From an uncultured Dorea sp. (lineage in GTDB: Bacteria > Bacillota > Clostridia > Lachnospirales > Lachnospiraceae), in NCBI GenBank assembly GCA_948602995.1, contig CAPEBR010000001.1:62001-126000 (forward strand): DNA of 64,000 bases, given 5' to 3'. Of this stretch, positions 51,290 to 60,557 are shown one piece after another (the stretch's first letter is position 1; each line of letters begins with the position of its first letter). Under the pieces are notes generated by a model, which searched no databases, was not told where the DNA came from, and was given only the letters and a program-made list of their open reading frames with translations. A program made the translations under genes and the position numbers.

Positions 51290-51922
51290 ATGAATTCATT
51301 ACCAGATGCAGCAAAAGCAACACTCTATAACCTGGACTGTACTTATCTGACTGATGTCCAGTATAACAGGGAAAGTCTTGATACCGTCACGCTCAGCTTT
51401 TTTGAAAAACCCTCCAGGCAGTTTCCCCAGAAGTTTTTTCTCATGCCCGAGGGCAACGCTTTTGATTACCGGGCATTTATCTACACCTTGACAGAGGACA
51501 TACACTCTGATCCCGGCAGCGGAGACACAGCGCGCTATCTTGCCCGCGCCATTACAAATGATATTCCCGAACAACGGAAAAATTTCCGCGTATATGTAAC
51601 CTTCCAGGTATCTGTCCTGCTAAAGGGGCAGAAAAAGCAGATACCCGTTACGGTAAAGGACATCGGGACAGGCGGCTTTCAGTTTGTTTCAAAGCAGGTC
51701 TTTGAGCCCGGAACCACCCTGACCACTATGTTTACCCAGGCAAGAACTCCTGTATGCATCTCGGCCTGCATACAGAAGCTCCGTCCTGTGCGCAGGGAAG
51801 GACTTCACGGCTATGGATGTCAGTTCATTAATCTGACTCCGAATGCTGAGACACTTATCCGTAATTTTGTGTTTCAGACAGAAGCCATCCAGGCAAAGGC
51901 AAAAAAGGAAAAGGAAATGTAG
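51290..51922 (+). CDS. PilZ-domain protein, c-di-GMP receptor
   Basis: 210 aa. N-terminal YcgR-like region (about 1-95), then a PilZ domain with the RxxxR-type motif QRKNFRVYV and DIGTGGFQF (the D/N-x-S-x-x-G motif with T for S), ending in a basic/acidic tail. Probably binds c-di-GMP, though the Ser to Thr change could weaken it. AAGGAGG is about 13 nt before the ATG. No motility or cellulose genes are near, so the target is unknown. Confidence 0.82.
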   Translation: MNSLPDAAKATLYNLDCTYLTDVQYNRESLDTVTLSFFEKPSRQFPQKFFLMPEGNAFDYRAFIYTLTEDIHSDPGSGDTARYLARAITNDIPEQRKNFRVYVTFQVSVLLKGQKKQIPVTVKDIGTGGFQFVSKQVFEPGTTLTTMFTQARTPVCISACIQKLRPVRREGLHGYGCQFINLTPNAETLIRNFVFQTEAIQAKAKKEKEM

Positions 51923-51928
51923 CCGCCA

Positions 51929-53176
51929 TTATGCCTTCCACACTGACCTGATAATAGATCCGATCTTAGGCGTGGTCCCATAGAGGAGCACGCCTACACG
52001 GTAAATTTTTGCAGAAAGAACCCCGATCCCAACTACGGATCCTGCAAGAATTGCGATAGAGATCACTATCTCATACCATGCGATTGTACTCATGGCAATC
52101 CGGGTAAACATCGCCATGGAGGATGTAAACGGAATGTAGGAGCACACCTTCATCAGCGTGTTATCCACATCTCCCGAAGCAAGGGAAAACATCACAACCA
52201 TGAATGCAATAATAAAAAGCATCGTCACCGGCATAACCGATGTGTTAATATCCTCAAGCTTTGAGGCAGTGGAACCGATGGCTCCGTAAAGAAATGCGTA
52301 GATAAAAAATCCAAGCACGAAAAATATAAGCATATAGCCCAAAAGCCCTACTGGCATATCAAATATAGAAGCCACGATTGGATTGTCATTCCACTGCTCC
52401 TGATTCATGCCATAAAACAAGATCGCAGATCCGAACACTGCAATAAGCTGGACCATTCCTGCAAGACAGGAGGCAATCACCTTCCCGAACATCATGGACA
52501 CCGGCTTTGCACTGGTAATAAGCAGTTCCATTGCCCTGGAGCTTTTTTCGGTTGCAACATTCGTTGCAATCATCTGACCATACAGAAGAATTACCATATA
52601 CAGGGCAAAGATCATAATATAGGTATACCAGTAATTCTGCATCTGATCCTTTCCAAGGCTTACCGCATCATTTGTAATTTGAACCGACATGATCTCACCC
52701 GCCTGCTCTGCCGACATACCTGCTTCCACCATTGCCCCTGTCTGGATCATACTTTTCAATACACTATCTGCAGCCTCCATATTACTGTCATACATGGAAA
52801 GGTTATCTACATAATAGGTATAAGAGGTCATCCCCTCCAGGACAAACGCACACTCCGCCTCTTCTTTAGTTATTCTCTCCTTCATTGCCGACAGGCTATC
52901 CTGTGTAGTCTGCACATCATAGTCAGAAAACGCCGCCTGAAAGGCTTCCCTGACCGCCTCTTCCTCCCTTGGCGTCTCTGCCTTGATAAGCATGACGCTG
53001 CGCTCCGAAGGCGAACTGTCCGTCCCCTCCCCGCCGTCCTTTATCATGCCCACAATCCGGGGCAGAAACATAACAACTGCTATAAGAAGCACTAGAAATA
53101 TTGTCACACCTACAAAAACTTTATTTTTAAAATAGTACTTCAATTCAAATTTTAGTATTTTCCCAAATTGCTTCAT
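51929..53176 (-). CDS. ABC transporter permease, NatB/YhaP-like (Na+ or drug efflux)
   Basis: 415 aa. ABC-2 type: transmembrane helix near 20-40, a large outer loop about 45-190, then five helices in the C-terminal half. Overlaps the ATPase gene by 4 bp. The NatAB group exports sodium or uncouplers; the real substrate is not predictable. Confidence 0.88.
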   Translation of the reverse strand: MKQFGKILKFELKYYFKNKVFVGVTIFLVLLIAVVMFLPRIVGMIKDGGEGTDSSPSERSVMLIKAETPREEEAVREAFQAAFSDYDVQTTQDSLSAMKERITKEEAECAFVLEGMTSYTYYVDNLSMYDSNMEAADSVLKSMIQTGAMVEAGMSAEQAGEIMSVQITNDAVSLGKDQMQNYWYTYIMIFALYMVILLYGQMIATNVATEKSSRAMELLITSAKPVSMMFGKVIASCLAGMVQLIAVFGSAILFYGMNQEQWNDNPIVASIFDMPVGLLGYMLIFFVLGFFIYAFLYGAIGSTASKLEDINTSVMPVTMLFIIAFMVVMFSLASGDVDNTLMKVCSYIPFTSSMAMFTRIAMSTIAWYEIVISIAILAGSVVGIGVLSAKIYRVGVLLYGTTPKIGSIIRSVWKA

Positions 53177-54081
53177 CTTACGTCCTCCTTATCCGCTCCG
53201 TCGCCTGCATACTCAACAAAAATGTCATTCAGAGAAGGCTCGAACACCTTCACTCCGTCAACATCGTAATTGTCTACAAGCCGCTGCATGACTGACTTCT
53301 TGTCTTCAGCGCAAACAAGCCTGATCATGAGGCTTCCATCCCCCATCACGGTACAGTCTTTCCCAAAATCTGCCCGGATATTGTCTGGATACTCAGTACG
53401 GACAATGAGCCGGTCGCGCACATAACTCCTCTTAATATCATGAAGCTCGCCAGAGAGGACAGCCTGTCCGGAATTCAGGATCGCTATACTGTCACAGAAT
53501 TCCTCAATATAGCTCATCTGATGGCTGGAAAACAGTACCACCTTATTCTCCGCGATCTGCTCCCTTACTACTTCCTTAAGCAGCATGGCATTCACCGGAT
53601 CCAGTCCGGAAAATGGTTCATCCAGAATAATAATATCTGGATTGTGCGCCAGAGCGGTCACAAGCTGAATCTTCTGCTGGTTTCCCTTTGACAGTGTATC
53701 CAGCCGCTTATTCCGGTATTCCATCATGCCCAGTCTCTCAAGCCAGTGATCTACCGCTTTCACAGCCTCCCTGCGGCTCATGCCTTTAAGCTCCGCGAAA
53801 TACACGAGCTGATCCGCGATAATCTTCTTCGGATAAAGCCCCCTCTCCTCCGGGAGATAACCGATCTTCATCCTCCCGTAATCAATCGGACGCCCATCGA
53901 GCAGTACTTCCCCGCCATCTGCCGGGAATACATTCATCAGGATACGGATTGACGTTGTCTTACCGGCGCCGTTTCTGCCGAGCAGACCGAAGGCCCTGCC
54001 TCCTTCTGCCCGAAAAGAAACCCCGGAGAGAACCTGTTTGCTGCCAAATGATTTCTTGATGTCTTTCAGTTCCAATACCAT
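53173..54081 (-). CDS. ABC transporter ATP-binding protein, NatA-like
   Basis: 302 aa. Walker A GLLGRNGAGKTTSIRIL, Q-loop YLPEERGLYPK, signature LSKGNQQKIQL, Walker B IIILDEPFSGLDP, switch His in LFSSHQM, and a C-terminal extension of about 80 residues. The signature L-S-K-G-N-Q-Q and the EERGLYPK loop are typical of NatA/YhaQ. AAGGAG before the ATG. Forms an exporter with the downstream permease. Confidence 0.93.
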   Translation of the reverse strand: MVLELKDIKKSFGSKQVLSGVSFRAEGGRAFGLLGRNGAGKTTSIRILMNVFPADGGEVLLDGRPIDYGRMKIGYLPEERGLYPKKIIADQLVYFAELKGMSRREAVKAVDHWLERLGMMEYRNKRLDTLSKGNQQKIQLVTALAHNPDIIILDEPFSGLDPVNAMLLKEVVREQIAENKVVLFSSHQMSYIEEFCDSIAILNSGQAVLSGELHDIKRSYVRDRLIVRTEYPDNIRADFGKDCTVMGDGSLMIRLVCAEDKKSVMQRLVDNYDVDGVKVFEPSLNDIFVEYAGDGADKEDVR

Positions 54082-54187
54082 TGTCTTTTCTCCTTATGTC
54101 ATGTCAATTACGATCACATTATACCACAGGTTCCCAAAAAACATCTCATAGAATTGAGGAAATTAAGAAAATCTTATGTTTTTAAAT

Positions 54188-55315
54188 CTAAATCGTTTTT
54201 CGTTTCACCCTCCTCCCAATTCCGCTCAGTATCTCATTGGTAATCGTTCCCGCATCGCCTGCAAGCTCCTCTGCACGGATCTCTTCATCACCGGAGCGCC
54301 CGATAAATATAACCTCATCTCCTGCAGACGCCTTCTTCACTTCTGATACATCTATCATAAGCTGATCCATACAGATCCGCCCAATTACAGGAACCCTGCA
54401 CCCATTTACAAGGGCATGCCCACGGTTTGACAAGTCCCTTGGAATACCGTCCGCATACCCGATGGAGACTACCCCGATTCTCATTTCACCAGACGCCGTA
54501 AATGCCAGCCCATATCCTGCGGATTCCCCTGCATGGAGCATCTTTATGCACACGAGCCTGGCTCCCAATGACATCACAGGCTTTAGCCGGATGTCTGCAA
54601 TCGTCCAGTCCCTGCGGCTGCTCAGCACCCCGTAAAGGGCAATGCCCACCCTTGCATAATCATAAGACAGCCCTGGATAATTCAGTACTCCGTAGCTTCC
54701 CTGCAGATGAGTCCAAAACCCGGTGATTCCCCGCCTGTGAAGCTTTTGTACCATATCGTCAAAATCTTGAATCTGTCTTTTCGTATATTCCCGCTCCTCT
54801 TTCGTCATGCCATCGGATGCACACAAATGAGAAAACACTCCAGTAATACTCAAATTATCGTTTTTCCATATTTCATATACCGCTTCCCTGTGGTCGCTCC
54901 GCTCACCAATCCTGTGCATCCCTGTATCAACACACACATGTACCGTCAGCTCCTTCCCCCAGGCGCCAAGCTCCTTCGCATACGCAGAGTCAATGACCGT
55001 CTGAGTAAGCCCGTACTGCCAGAGCTCCTCAAATTGGCATGGCGGTGTATATCCCAGAATCAGAATCTGCCCCGTGATGCCGCATTCCCGAAGTTCTACT
55101 GCCTCGTCCACAGAAGCCACACAAAAATCCCGTATTCCCCTGTTCCACAGTTCCCTGGCAATCAGGCGCGCCCCATGCCCATAGGCATCTGCCTTAACTG
55201 CCGGCATAAGCCTGCATTCCTTCGGCAAAATCTTCTGAAGCTGCCTGACATTCTCTTCCAGATGATTTAGATTAATCGCCGCCCATGCCCTTTCCTTCCC
55301 ACACACAGCACTCAT
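54188..55315 (-). CDS. Alanine racemase family protein, similar to the VanT racemase domain
   Basis: 375 aa, soluble. PLP lysine in VKADAYGHGA, catalytic Tyr in SAGYGLAF, and GRICMDQLMIDVS. Several stretches (ILILGYTPP, LTQTVIDSAYAKEL, VCVDTGMHRIGER, GTITNEILSGIG) recall, from memory, the C-terminal racemase domain of VanT serine/alanine racemases more than housekeeping Alr. The membrane domain of VanT is absent. It stands downstream of a VanG-like ligase, so it may make D-Ser, D-Ala or both. AAAGGA before the ATG. Confidence 0.88.
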   Translation of the reverse strand: MSAVCGKERAWAAINLNHLEENVRQLQKILPKECRLMPAVKADAYGHGARLIARELWNRGIRDFCVASVDEAVELRECGITGQILILGYTPPCQFEELWQYGLTQTVIDSAYAKELGAWGKELTVHVCVDTGMHRIGERSDHREAVYEIWKNDNLSITGVFSHLCASDGMTKEEREYTKRQIQDFDDMVQKLHRRGITGFWTHLQGSYGVLNYPGLSYDYARVGIALYGVLSSRRDWTIADIRLKPVMSLGARLVCIKMLHAGESAGYGLAFTASGEMRIGVVSIGYADGIPRDLSNRGHALVNGCRVPVIGRICMDQLMIDVSEVKKASAGDEVIFIGRSGDEEIRAEELAGDAGTITNEILSGIGRRVKRKTI

Positions 55316-55389
55316 CCCCCTTTCCTTTCATCAGAGCGTACTCATTCACCGTCATCTACCAGCCATTAGAGCGCCCCATTCACTGTCGT

Positions 55390-56454
55390 CTATCTCAACT
55401 GCCAGCCCATAATCAGCCTGTCAACCACTTCTTCAAAAGACATTCCGGCAGCCTTCAGCATATTGGGATATCGGCTGTGTGCCGTAAAACCGGGAATTGT
55501 GTTGACTTCATTAAAATAAATCTCGCCTGATGGAGTAAGAAACATGTCTACCCTCGCAAAGCCGCTGCAGCCTAGCAGACGGTAAATGCGAAGTGCTGTG
55601 TCCTTAATCTCTCTGGCTTTTCTTTCAGGAATACGTGCCGGGACATGGATGCTTGAAGTTCTCAGCGTATATTTTTCCGTATAATCAAAGAATCCCTGGG
55701 ACAGCTGAATCTCATCCACCTCACCAGTAATCAGCTCCCTGGTTCCAAGGACAGCACAGCCAACTTCAAAGCCCTCAACCGCCTTCTCCAGGATAACCGC
55801 AGAATCATGGCAGAATGCCTCCTCCACTGCTGCCGGCAGCTCACGCTCTGACAACACTTTGGTAATACCGAAAGACGAGCCTGCACGAACCGGCTTTACA
55901 AAAAGTGGGTATCCGATCCGGCAGGCGGACTTCCTGATCTCCTCTTCCCTGCTCTCTGTCTGTATTACTGCCGCCTGTGCCGTCTGAATCCCTGCCGCTG
56001 CCACAACACGGTGAGCCAGATCTTTGTCCATACAGAGTGCGGATGACAACAGCCCGCAGCCAATTACCGGTACGCCCATCAGTTCCAGCACGCCCTGCAC
56101 GGTTCCGTCTTCTCCGTTTTTCCCGTGAAGAATGGGAAATGCTGCATCCAGCTCCAGTGTGCACATCCTCCCCTCCTTCATGTAATGCAGCCCATGGACG
56201 CGATGGTCCATGGACGGATATACCGGTATACAGGTCTCGTCTTTCTGCCAGCAGTCCTCCCTAATGTTCTGTAAAGCTCCCCGATACCAGAGCCATCTAC
56301 CTGTTTCTCTCTCAATCCCTATCAAAACTGTTTCATATTTTTCTGTATTAATCGCCTTAATTACTGCAAAAGCCGACTCAAGCGACACCTCATACTCTGA
56401 GGAATTCCCTCCAAAAAATACTGCAATTAGCCGTTTCTCAGATTCTCTGTACAT
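55390..56454 (-). CDS. D-alanine--D-X ligase, VanG-like (D-Ala-D-Ala or D-Ala-D-Ser)
   Basis: 354 aa, ATP-grasp. FFGGNSSEYEVSLESA, FPILHGKNGEDGTVQG, GLLSSALCMDKDLAHR, FVKPVRAGSSFGITKV, and FNEVNTIPGFTAHSRYPNM are seen. The omega loop FFDYTEKYTLRTSSIHVPARI matches, as I recall it, VanG-type D-Ala-D-Ser ligases rather than the YDYEAKY loop of ordinary Ddl. No vanXY, vanR or vanS is near, so it may be the intrinsic ligase of this species. GGAGGAGG stands 10 nt before the ATG. Confidence 0.88.
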   Translation of the reverse strand: MYRESEKRLIAVFFGGNSSEYEVSLESAFAVIKAINTEKYETVLIGIERETGRWLWYRGALQNIREDCWQKDETCIPVYPSMDHRVHGLHYMKEGRMCTLELDAAFPILHGKNGEDGTVQGVLELMGVPVIGCGLLSSALCMDKDLAHRVVAAAGIQTAQAAVIQTESREEEIRKSACRIGYPLFVKPVRAGSSFGITKVLSERELPAAVEEAFCHDSAVILEKAVEGFEVGCAVLGTRELITGEVDEIQLSQGFFDYTEKYTLRTSSIHVPARIPERKAREIKDTALRIYRLLGCSGFARVDMFLTPSGEIYFNEVNTIPGFTAHSRYPNMLKAAGMSFEEVVDRLIMGWQLR

Positions 56455-56563
56455 CTTCTGTTTCCTCCTCCATCCTTAATCAATTGCAACCTGTACTCGT
56501 ACAACTACAATTAATTATACTGGACGGACATGAAATCTTTCTGTAGGACACTGGAAGATTTTA

Positions 56564-56654
56564 TTAAGATTTGCAACGGAAGATATGAAGGTTCTTAAGA
56601 TTTACAAAGAAGATATAAAGATTTTTAAGATCTATTTAGAAAAACAAGAATTCT
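56564..56654. repeat. Degenerate tandem repeat of about 30 bp
   Basis: Three units each start TTAAGAT (56564, 56595, 56625); the first two share TTAAGATTT, CAA, GAAGATAT and AAG. A/T-rich, in the 273-bp gap upstream of the ligase, which holds no gene. Confidence 0.5.
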
Positions 56655-56667
56655 ATTAGATTTTCAA

Positions 56668-56695
56668 CAAAAAGGGAGTGAGAAAATCTCACTCC
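56668..56695 (-). terminator. Intrinsic terminator of the zinc-ribbon gene
   Basis: On the minus strand GGAGTGAGA-TTT-TCTCACTCC is followed by CTTTTTG. Confidence 0.8.
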
Positions 56696-56727
56696 TCAGT
56701 CATAGAAGCTGAACTACGTTCAGTTCC

Positions 56728-57123
56728 TTAAGTCATCAGCAGATAAACAACCACTGCCGCCGCAATCACAATAGCAATGCCAAGGATGATGATCGGCACT
56801 TTGGAAAATCCCTCATCGTCATCATAGTCGTCATAGTCATCATCATAGAGAGCTTCATCCGGCTCTGGTTCCGCCATCTTCGCCCTCTTCCGTCTTGACC
56901 TATTGTCCTCAACCGAAAGCATATCGTCATATGCTTTTTTCATCTCCCGTTCCCGCTTTTCGCGCACTGCCTTCGGCGGGATATTCGAATACCTCTGCTC
57001 TTCGCCCTGATCGGACTTCCTTTTTTGCGGAGCTTTAAATTTCTTCTTACAGCTATAGCAGAGAAGATAATTCGGGTCTTTTTTTCCTGGACGCAGCGTC
57101 TCGCCGCATATCGGACATTTCAT
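56728..57123 (-). CDS. Zinc-ribbon membrane protein of unknown function
   Basis: 131 aa: a zinc ribbon KCPICGETLRPGKKDPNYLLCYSCKKKF split CxxC...CxxC (residues about 3-28), a charged middle, a strongly acidic Asp/Tyr run (YDDDYDDYDDDEG) and a C-terminal transmembrane helix (about 108-130). Tail-anchored topology with the ribbon in the cytoplasm. The ATG at 57123 has AGGAGG 12 nt before it; another ATG at 57162 is in frame but has no convincing site. It follows glyA. Function not known. Confidence 0.7.
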   Translation of the reverse strand: MKCPICGETLRPGKKDPNYLLCYSCKKKFKAPQKRKSDQGEEQRYSNIPPKAVREKREREMKKAYDDMLSVEDNRSRRKRAKMAEPEPDEALYDDDYDDYDDDEGFSKVPIIILGIAIVIAAAVVVYLLMT

Positions 57124-57194
57124 TTGTATTTTCTTCCTCCTCGCATCATATTTTGCCTGCATTGGCAGAGTCAGCCTGCCAAACTGCCTGCCGT

Positions 57195-58430
57195 TTATGG
57201 CAGCGGATATCTGTCTGTCAGATCTTTAACCATGCCGCGGACTTTTTCAATATTCTCCTCGCTCTTCATGACAAGCATGACACACTCCGCAATTGTCTCC
57301 ATCTCCGATTCTCTCAGGCCGCGGGTTGTAACCGCCGGGGTCCCGAGCCTGATTCCGCTTGTAACAAAGGGAGAACGCGGATCATTGGGGACTGTATTCT
57401 TATTGCACGTAATATGCGCCTCATCCAGACGGCGCTCCAGCTCTTTTCCGGTAATCTCTTCATTTCTCAAATCTAAAAGCATCAGATGGTTATCTGTTCC
57501 TCCTGACACAATCTGAAGGTTCCTTGCAAGAAGACCCTCGCAGAGTGCCTTCGCATTCCTTAAAACCTGAGCCTGGTATTCCTTAAATTCTGGCGTCAGC
57601 GCCTCCTTAAAGCAGACTGCCTTTGCCGCAATCACATGCTCCAGAGGTCCGCCCTGTGTTCCGGGAAATACAGCCTTGTTAAAGTTGAACTTCACTGCCG
57701 CCTCCTGGTTGCAGAGGATCATGCCGCCCCGCGGCCCTCTAAGTGTCTTATGAGTGGTTGTCGTCACCACATCTGCATATGGAACCGGGCTCGGATGAAG
57801 TCCTGCTGCCACAAGGCCTGCAATATGAGCCATATCTACCATAAGATACGCACCGGCCTCATCAGCAATCTCACGAAACCGCTTAAAATCTATTGTCCTT
57901 GCATAAGCACTCGCTCCTGCAATAATAAGCGCAGGCCGTTCTCTTAAAGCAGTGTCCCTCACCTTATCATAATCAATAAATCCATCCTCTTCTACCCCAT
58001 AAAAGGAAGTTTCAAAATATTCCCCTGAAATATTCACCGGAGAACCATGTGTCAGATGTCCGCCATGATCCAGATTCATACCCAGGATCTTATCACCTGG
58101 TTTTATCATTGCAAAGAACGCAGCCATATTCGCCTGCGCTCCGGAATGCGGCTGTACATTTGCATAGTCACATCCAAATAATTTCTTTGCTCTCTCAATT
58201 GCCAGCTCTTCCACAGTGTCTACACAACTGCAGCCGCCGTAATATCTCTTCTTCGGATACCCTTCTGCATACTTATTCGTAAGAATGCTTCCCATTGCTG
58301 CCCTGACTGCACTGCTGACCCAGTTCTCGGATGCGATCAGCTCAATGTGTGAATTCTGTCTGTCTGCCTCTGCTGCAATCGCATCCGCAATCTCTTTGTC
58401 TACCTGTTTCATTTCGTCAAATGTGTTCAT
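57195..58430 (-). CDS. glyA: Serine hydroxymethyltransferase
   Basis: 411 aa. PLP enzyme that interconverts serine and glycine with tetrahydrofolate. IELIASENWVS, GYPKKRYYGGC, ANVQPHSGAQAN, MVDMAHIAGLVAAGLHPSP, PLP-lysine motif VTTTTHKTLRGPRGGMI, and TSGIRLGTPAVTTRG. Normal length. TAGGAGGG before ATG 58430. It lies 35 bp behind the HtrA gene on the same strand. Confidence 0.97.
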   Translation of the reverse strand: MNTFDEMKQVDKEIADAIAAEADRQNSHIELIASENWVSSAVRAAMGSILTNKYAEGYPKKRYYGGCSCVDTVEELAIERAKKLFGCDYANVQPHSGAQANMAAFFAMIKPGDKILGMNLDHGGHLTHGSPVNISGEYFETSFYGVEEDGFIDYDKVRDTALRERPALIIAGASAYARTIDFKRFREIADEAGAYLMVDMAHIAGLVAAGLHPSPVPYADVVTTTTHKTLRGPRGGMILCNQEAAVKFNFNKAVFPGTQGGPLEHVIAAKAVCFKEALTPEFKEYQAQVLRNAKALCEGLLARNLQIVSGGTDNHLMLLDLRNEEITGKELERRLDEAHITCNKNTVPNDPRSPFVTSGIRLGTPAVTTRGLRESEMETIAECVMLVMKSEENIEKVRGMVKDLTDRYPLP

Positions 58431-58465
58431 ATACGCACCCTCCTACGGGTACTATTATAACACCA

Positions 58466-59728
58466 TTATGAATTAGTTCCAAGTACAACTTCTACTGTTT
58501 CTTCCTTATATTCACCATTTTTTGAAGGGATCTGTACCGTCACCTTCACTGCCTCCCCCGGACTGTAGTACTGAAGCTGCTCTCTGAGTGTTGCAACACT
58601 GTCAATGCTGATGCCTTCAATCTTGGTAATGATTGAGCCCTTGGAAAGTCCCGCTTTATCTGCAGCGCCGCCTTCTACTACCTCAGAGATGTAAACGCCT
58701 AACGGCATACTGTACATCTGAGCCATATCACTTCCCACCTCTGCCGGCTGAATACCAAGATACCCCTGTTCTCCATCCGGGAGTTTTGTCCTTGTTTCCT
58801 TATTCATCAGAAGTTCAATCACATCACTGGCATCGGAAATCGGGATCGCATAGCCCATACCCTCTACTCCCACCTCGCTCTCACTTGAAGATGCCTTCAT
58901 TGTGTTAATTCCAATCACTTCACCGTTCGCATTCAGAAGTGCACCGCCGCTGTTTCCAGGATTGATCGCTGCATCTGTCTGAATCAGCTCACTGTCAAAG
59001 CCCTCCAGCTTTCTCTTTGTGGCTGATACGATTCCGGTTGTTACGGACTGTCCATAGCCCAGTGCATTTCCTATAGCAATCGCAGGCTCTCCCACCTGAA
59101 GCGCCGTGGAGTCTCCCAGGGTGGCTACCTTGATCTGATCCATTGTTGTGTCCTTAATATCCTTAAGATTCACTGATACAACAGCAATATCCCTTGCTGC
59201 ATCTGTCCCCTTAACATTAGCCTCCACACTCTCCTCATCTATAAAGGAAACGGTAAGCGTCTCGCTGTTGGCCACGACGTGATTATTCGTAAGTATCAGA
59301 AGCTCTTTATCATTCTGACCCACAATAATTCCCGAACCCGCACTCGGAATCTCCTGCTCAAATACACCGCCGAAAAAGCTCTGTACCTGCTGAATACTGA
59401 TATTCGTGATGGATACTACAGAAGGCATTGCACTCTCGGCAATCCTTGTAATATCAGTAGAAATCTTTCCACTGGAGGCCTTCGTAAGCTTCGTGCCTTC
59501 CACCTGTTTATCCTCCGACTTATTCCCGGAAGTACGTCCCCCGATTCTGTCCAGCACACTTCCCACCGCAAAGCTCGCTCCTTCAAATCCAGCCCCTGCA
59601 ACGAGACCGAATACCAGCGCCGCACATATAATCTTTACCCACTTCGGAACCTTGTGCTGTTTCTTCGGCTTTGGAGCCTGCTCATTAAAATTCTGTTCCG
59701 GTGTATAATAGGTATATTGATTTTCCAT
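58466..59728 (-). CDS. HtrA/DegP-like serine protease with PDZ domain
   Basis: 420 aa. Cytoplasmic Gln/Lys-rich tail, one transmembrane helix (about 31-55), trypsin-like domain with H150 (LTNNHVVAN), D180 (DAARDIAVV) and S260 (NPGNSGGALL), then one PDZ domain (GYLGIQPAEVGSDMAQMYSMP to the end). Membrane-anchored quality-control protease facing outward. GGGAGA lies 7-8 nt before ATG 59728; the frame is open 15 codons above. It stands alone upstream of glyA. Confidence 0.93.
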   Translation of the reverse strand: MENQYTYYTPEQNFNEQAPKPKKQHKVPKWVKIICAALVFGLVAGAGFEGASFAVGSVLDRIGGRTSGNKSEDKQVEGTKLTKASSGKISTDITRIAESAMPSVVSITNISIQQVQSFFGGVFEQEIPSAGSGIIVGQNDKELLILTNNHVVANSETLTVSFIDEESVEANVKGTDAARDIAVVSVNLKDIKDTTMDQIKVATLGDSTALQVGEPAIAIGNALGYGQSVTTGIVSATKRKLEGFDSELIQTDAAINPGNSGGALLNANGEVIGINTMKASSSESEVGVEGMGYAIPISDASDVIELLMNKETRTKLPDGEQGYLGIQPAEVGSDMAQMYSMPLGVYISEVVEGGAADKAGLSKGSIITKIEGISIDSVATLREQLQYYSPGEAVKVTVQIPSKNGEYKEETVEVVLGTNS

Positions 59729-59843
59729 AAAAGTATCTCCCTTCTTTATGACTTCTGTCTTTATCTTTATCATTTCTATGACAGTAAGTTTACAACCTAA
59801 ATGTGTTTAAAATGTGATAAATTCTTGTCGAAATCTTTAAAAG

Positions 59844-59892
59844 TTTTTTGGAGGGACGGGGCATTTTAAAAAATGCCCCGTCCCCCAAAAAA
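59844..59892. repeat. Imperfect 49-bp palindrome, copy 3 of the GGGACGGGG repeat family
   Basis: TTTTTTGGAGGGACGGGGC and GCCCCGTCCCCCAAAAAA with one mismatch around an A/T centre. Core GGGACGGGGCATTTT is shared with copies 1 and 2. Confidence 0.85.
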
Positions 59893-59920
59893 GGTCAGCT
59901 TCTACGAAAAAGCTGACCTT
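59882..59920 (-). terminator. Intrinsic terminator of the following minus-strand gene
   Basis: On the minus strand AAGGTCAGCTT-TTTCGTAG-AAGCTGACCTT then TTTT. It adjoins repeat copy 3. Confidence 0.82.
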
Positions 59921-59948
59921 GTCTATCTTTATTAAGCTTTTAATTGCT

Positions 59949-60521
59949 CTAACTTTCGTAGGCATTTTTGAGATCCAGAAGAGCTTCTTTTAGGAGTGCA
60001 TCGGAATTGACGGCTGTCTTGTATTCCTGGTCAGCCTCTGCGAGGAGCTGTTTTACATCCTCATGGGAGCCGAGCACTGCCATGTATTCTTTCAGATCCG
60101 ACATCTCCGGGTTGCTTATGATCTCGTATCTTCCGCTTGTCCTGTTTTTTTCCACATACAGTGTTCCAAGTCCCGGTACTTTTGTATAAATATCCTTTAT
60201 CTGCATCTCATACTTGACAAATACGATATATGAGCCTGTATATCTGCCTTTCTTCGTATATACACGGATGTTATCATAAGATTTTATGAACTCTGTATCT
60301 GCACCGATCTGTCTGTAGTATGTCTTCACTGTTCTTGCAACTTCCGAGTATGCCTCTTCGCGGAGAGGATTCATAATCATTACTTCACATCCGTGATTGC
60401 TTGTCCTTACCGCCTTCCGGCTTATCTTCTGTACCTTGTGCGCTTCTTCTCCGGTAAGACCGAATCCCATGACACCAACAATCATTACGAGTATCAGCGG
60501 GATGAGCCAACCTTTTTTCAT
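59949..60521 (-). CDS. Exported or membrane-anchored protein of unknown function
   Basis: 190 aa. Signal-anchor (KKGWLIPLILVMIVGVMGFGLTG), then a soluble domain with an NTF2-like look: EEAYSEVARTVKTYYRQIGADTEFIKSYDNI, YTGSYIVFVKYEMQIKDIYTKVPGLGTLYV. GGAGG stands before ATG 60521, and a good terminator follows. I believe it is conserved in Lachnospiraceae but cannot give a function. It begins 36 bp behind tRNA-Arg. Confidence 0.75.
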   Translation of the reverse strand: MKKGWLIPLILVMIVGVMGFGLTGEEAHKVQKISRKAVRTSNHGCEVMIMNPLREEAYSEVARTVKTYYRQIGADTEFIKSYDNIRVYTKKGRYTGSYIVFVKYEMQIKDIYTKVPGLGTLYVEKNRTSGRYEIISNPEMSDLKEYMAVLGSHEDVKQLLAEADQEYKTAVNSDALLKEALLDLKNAYES

Positions 60522-60557
60522 AGACTACCTCCGCACAACCAGTACTTTTTTCAGGTA

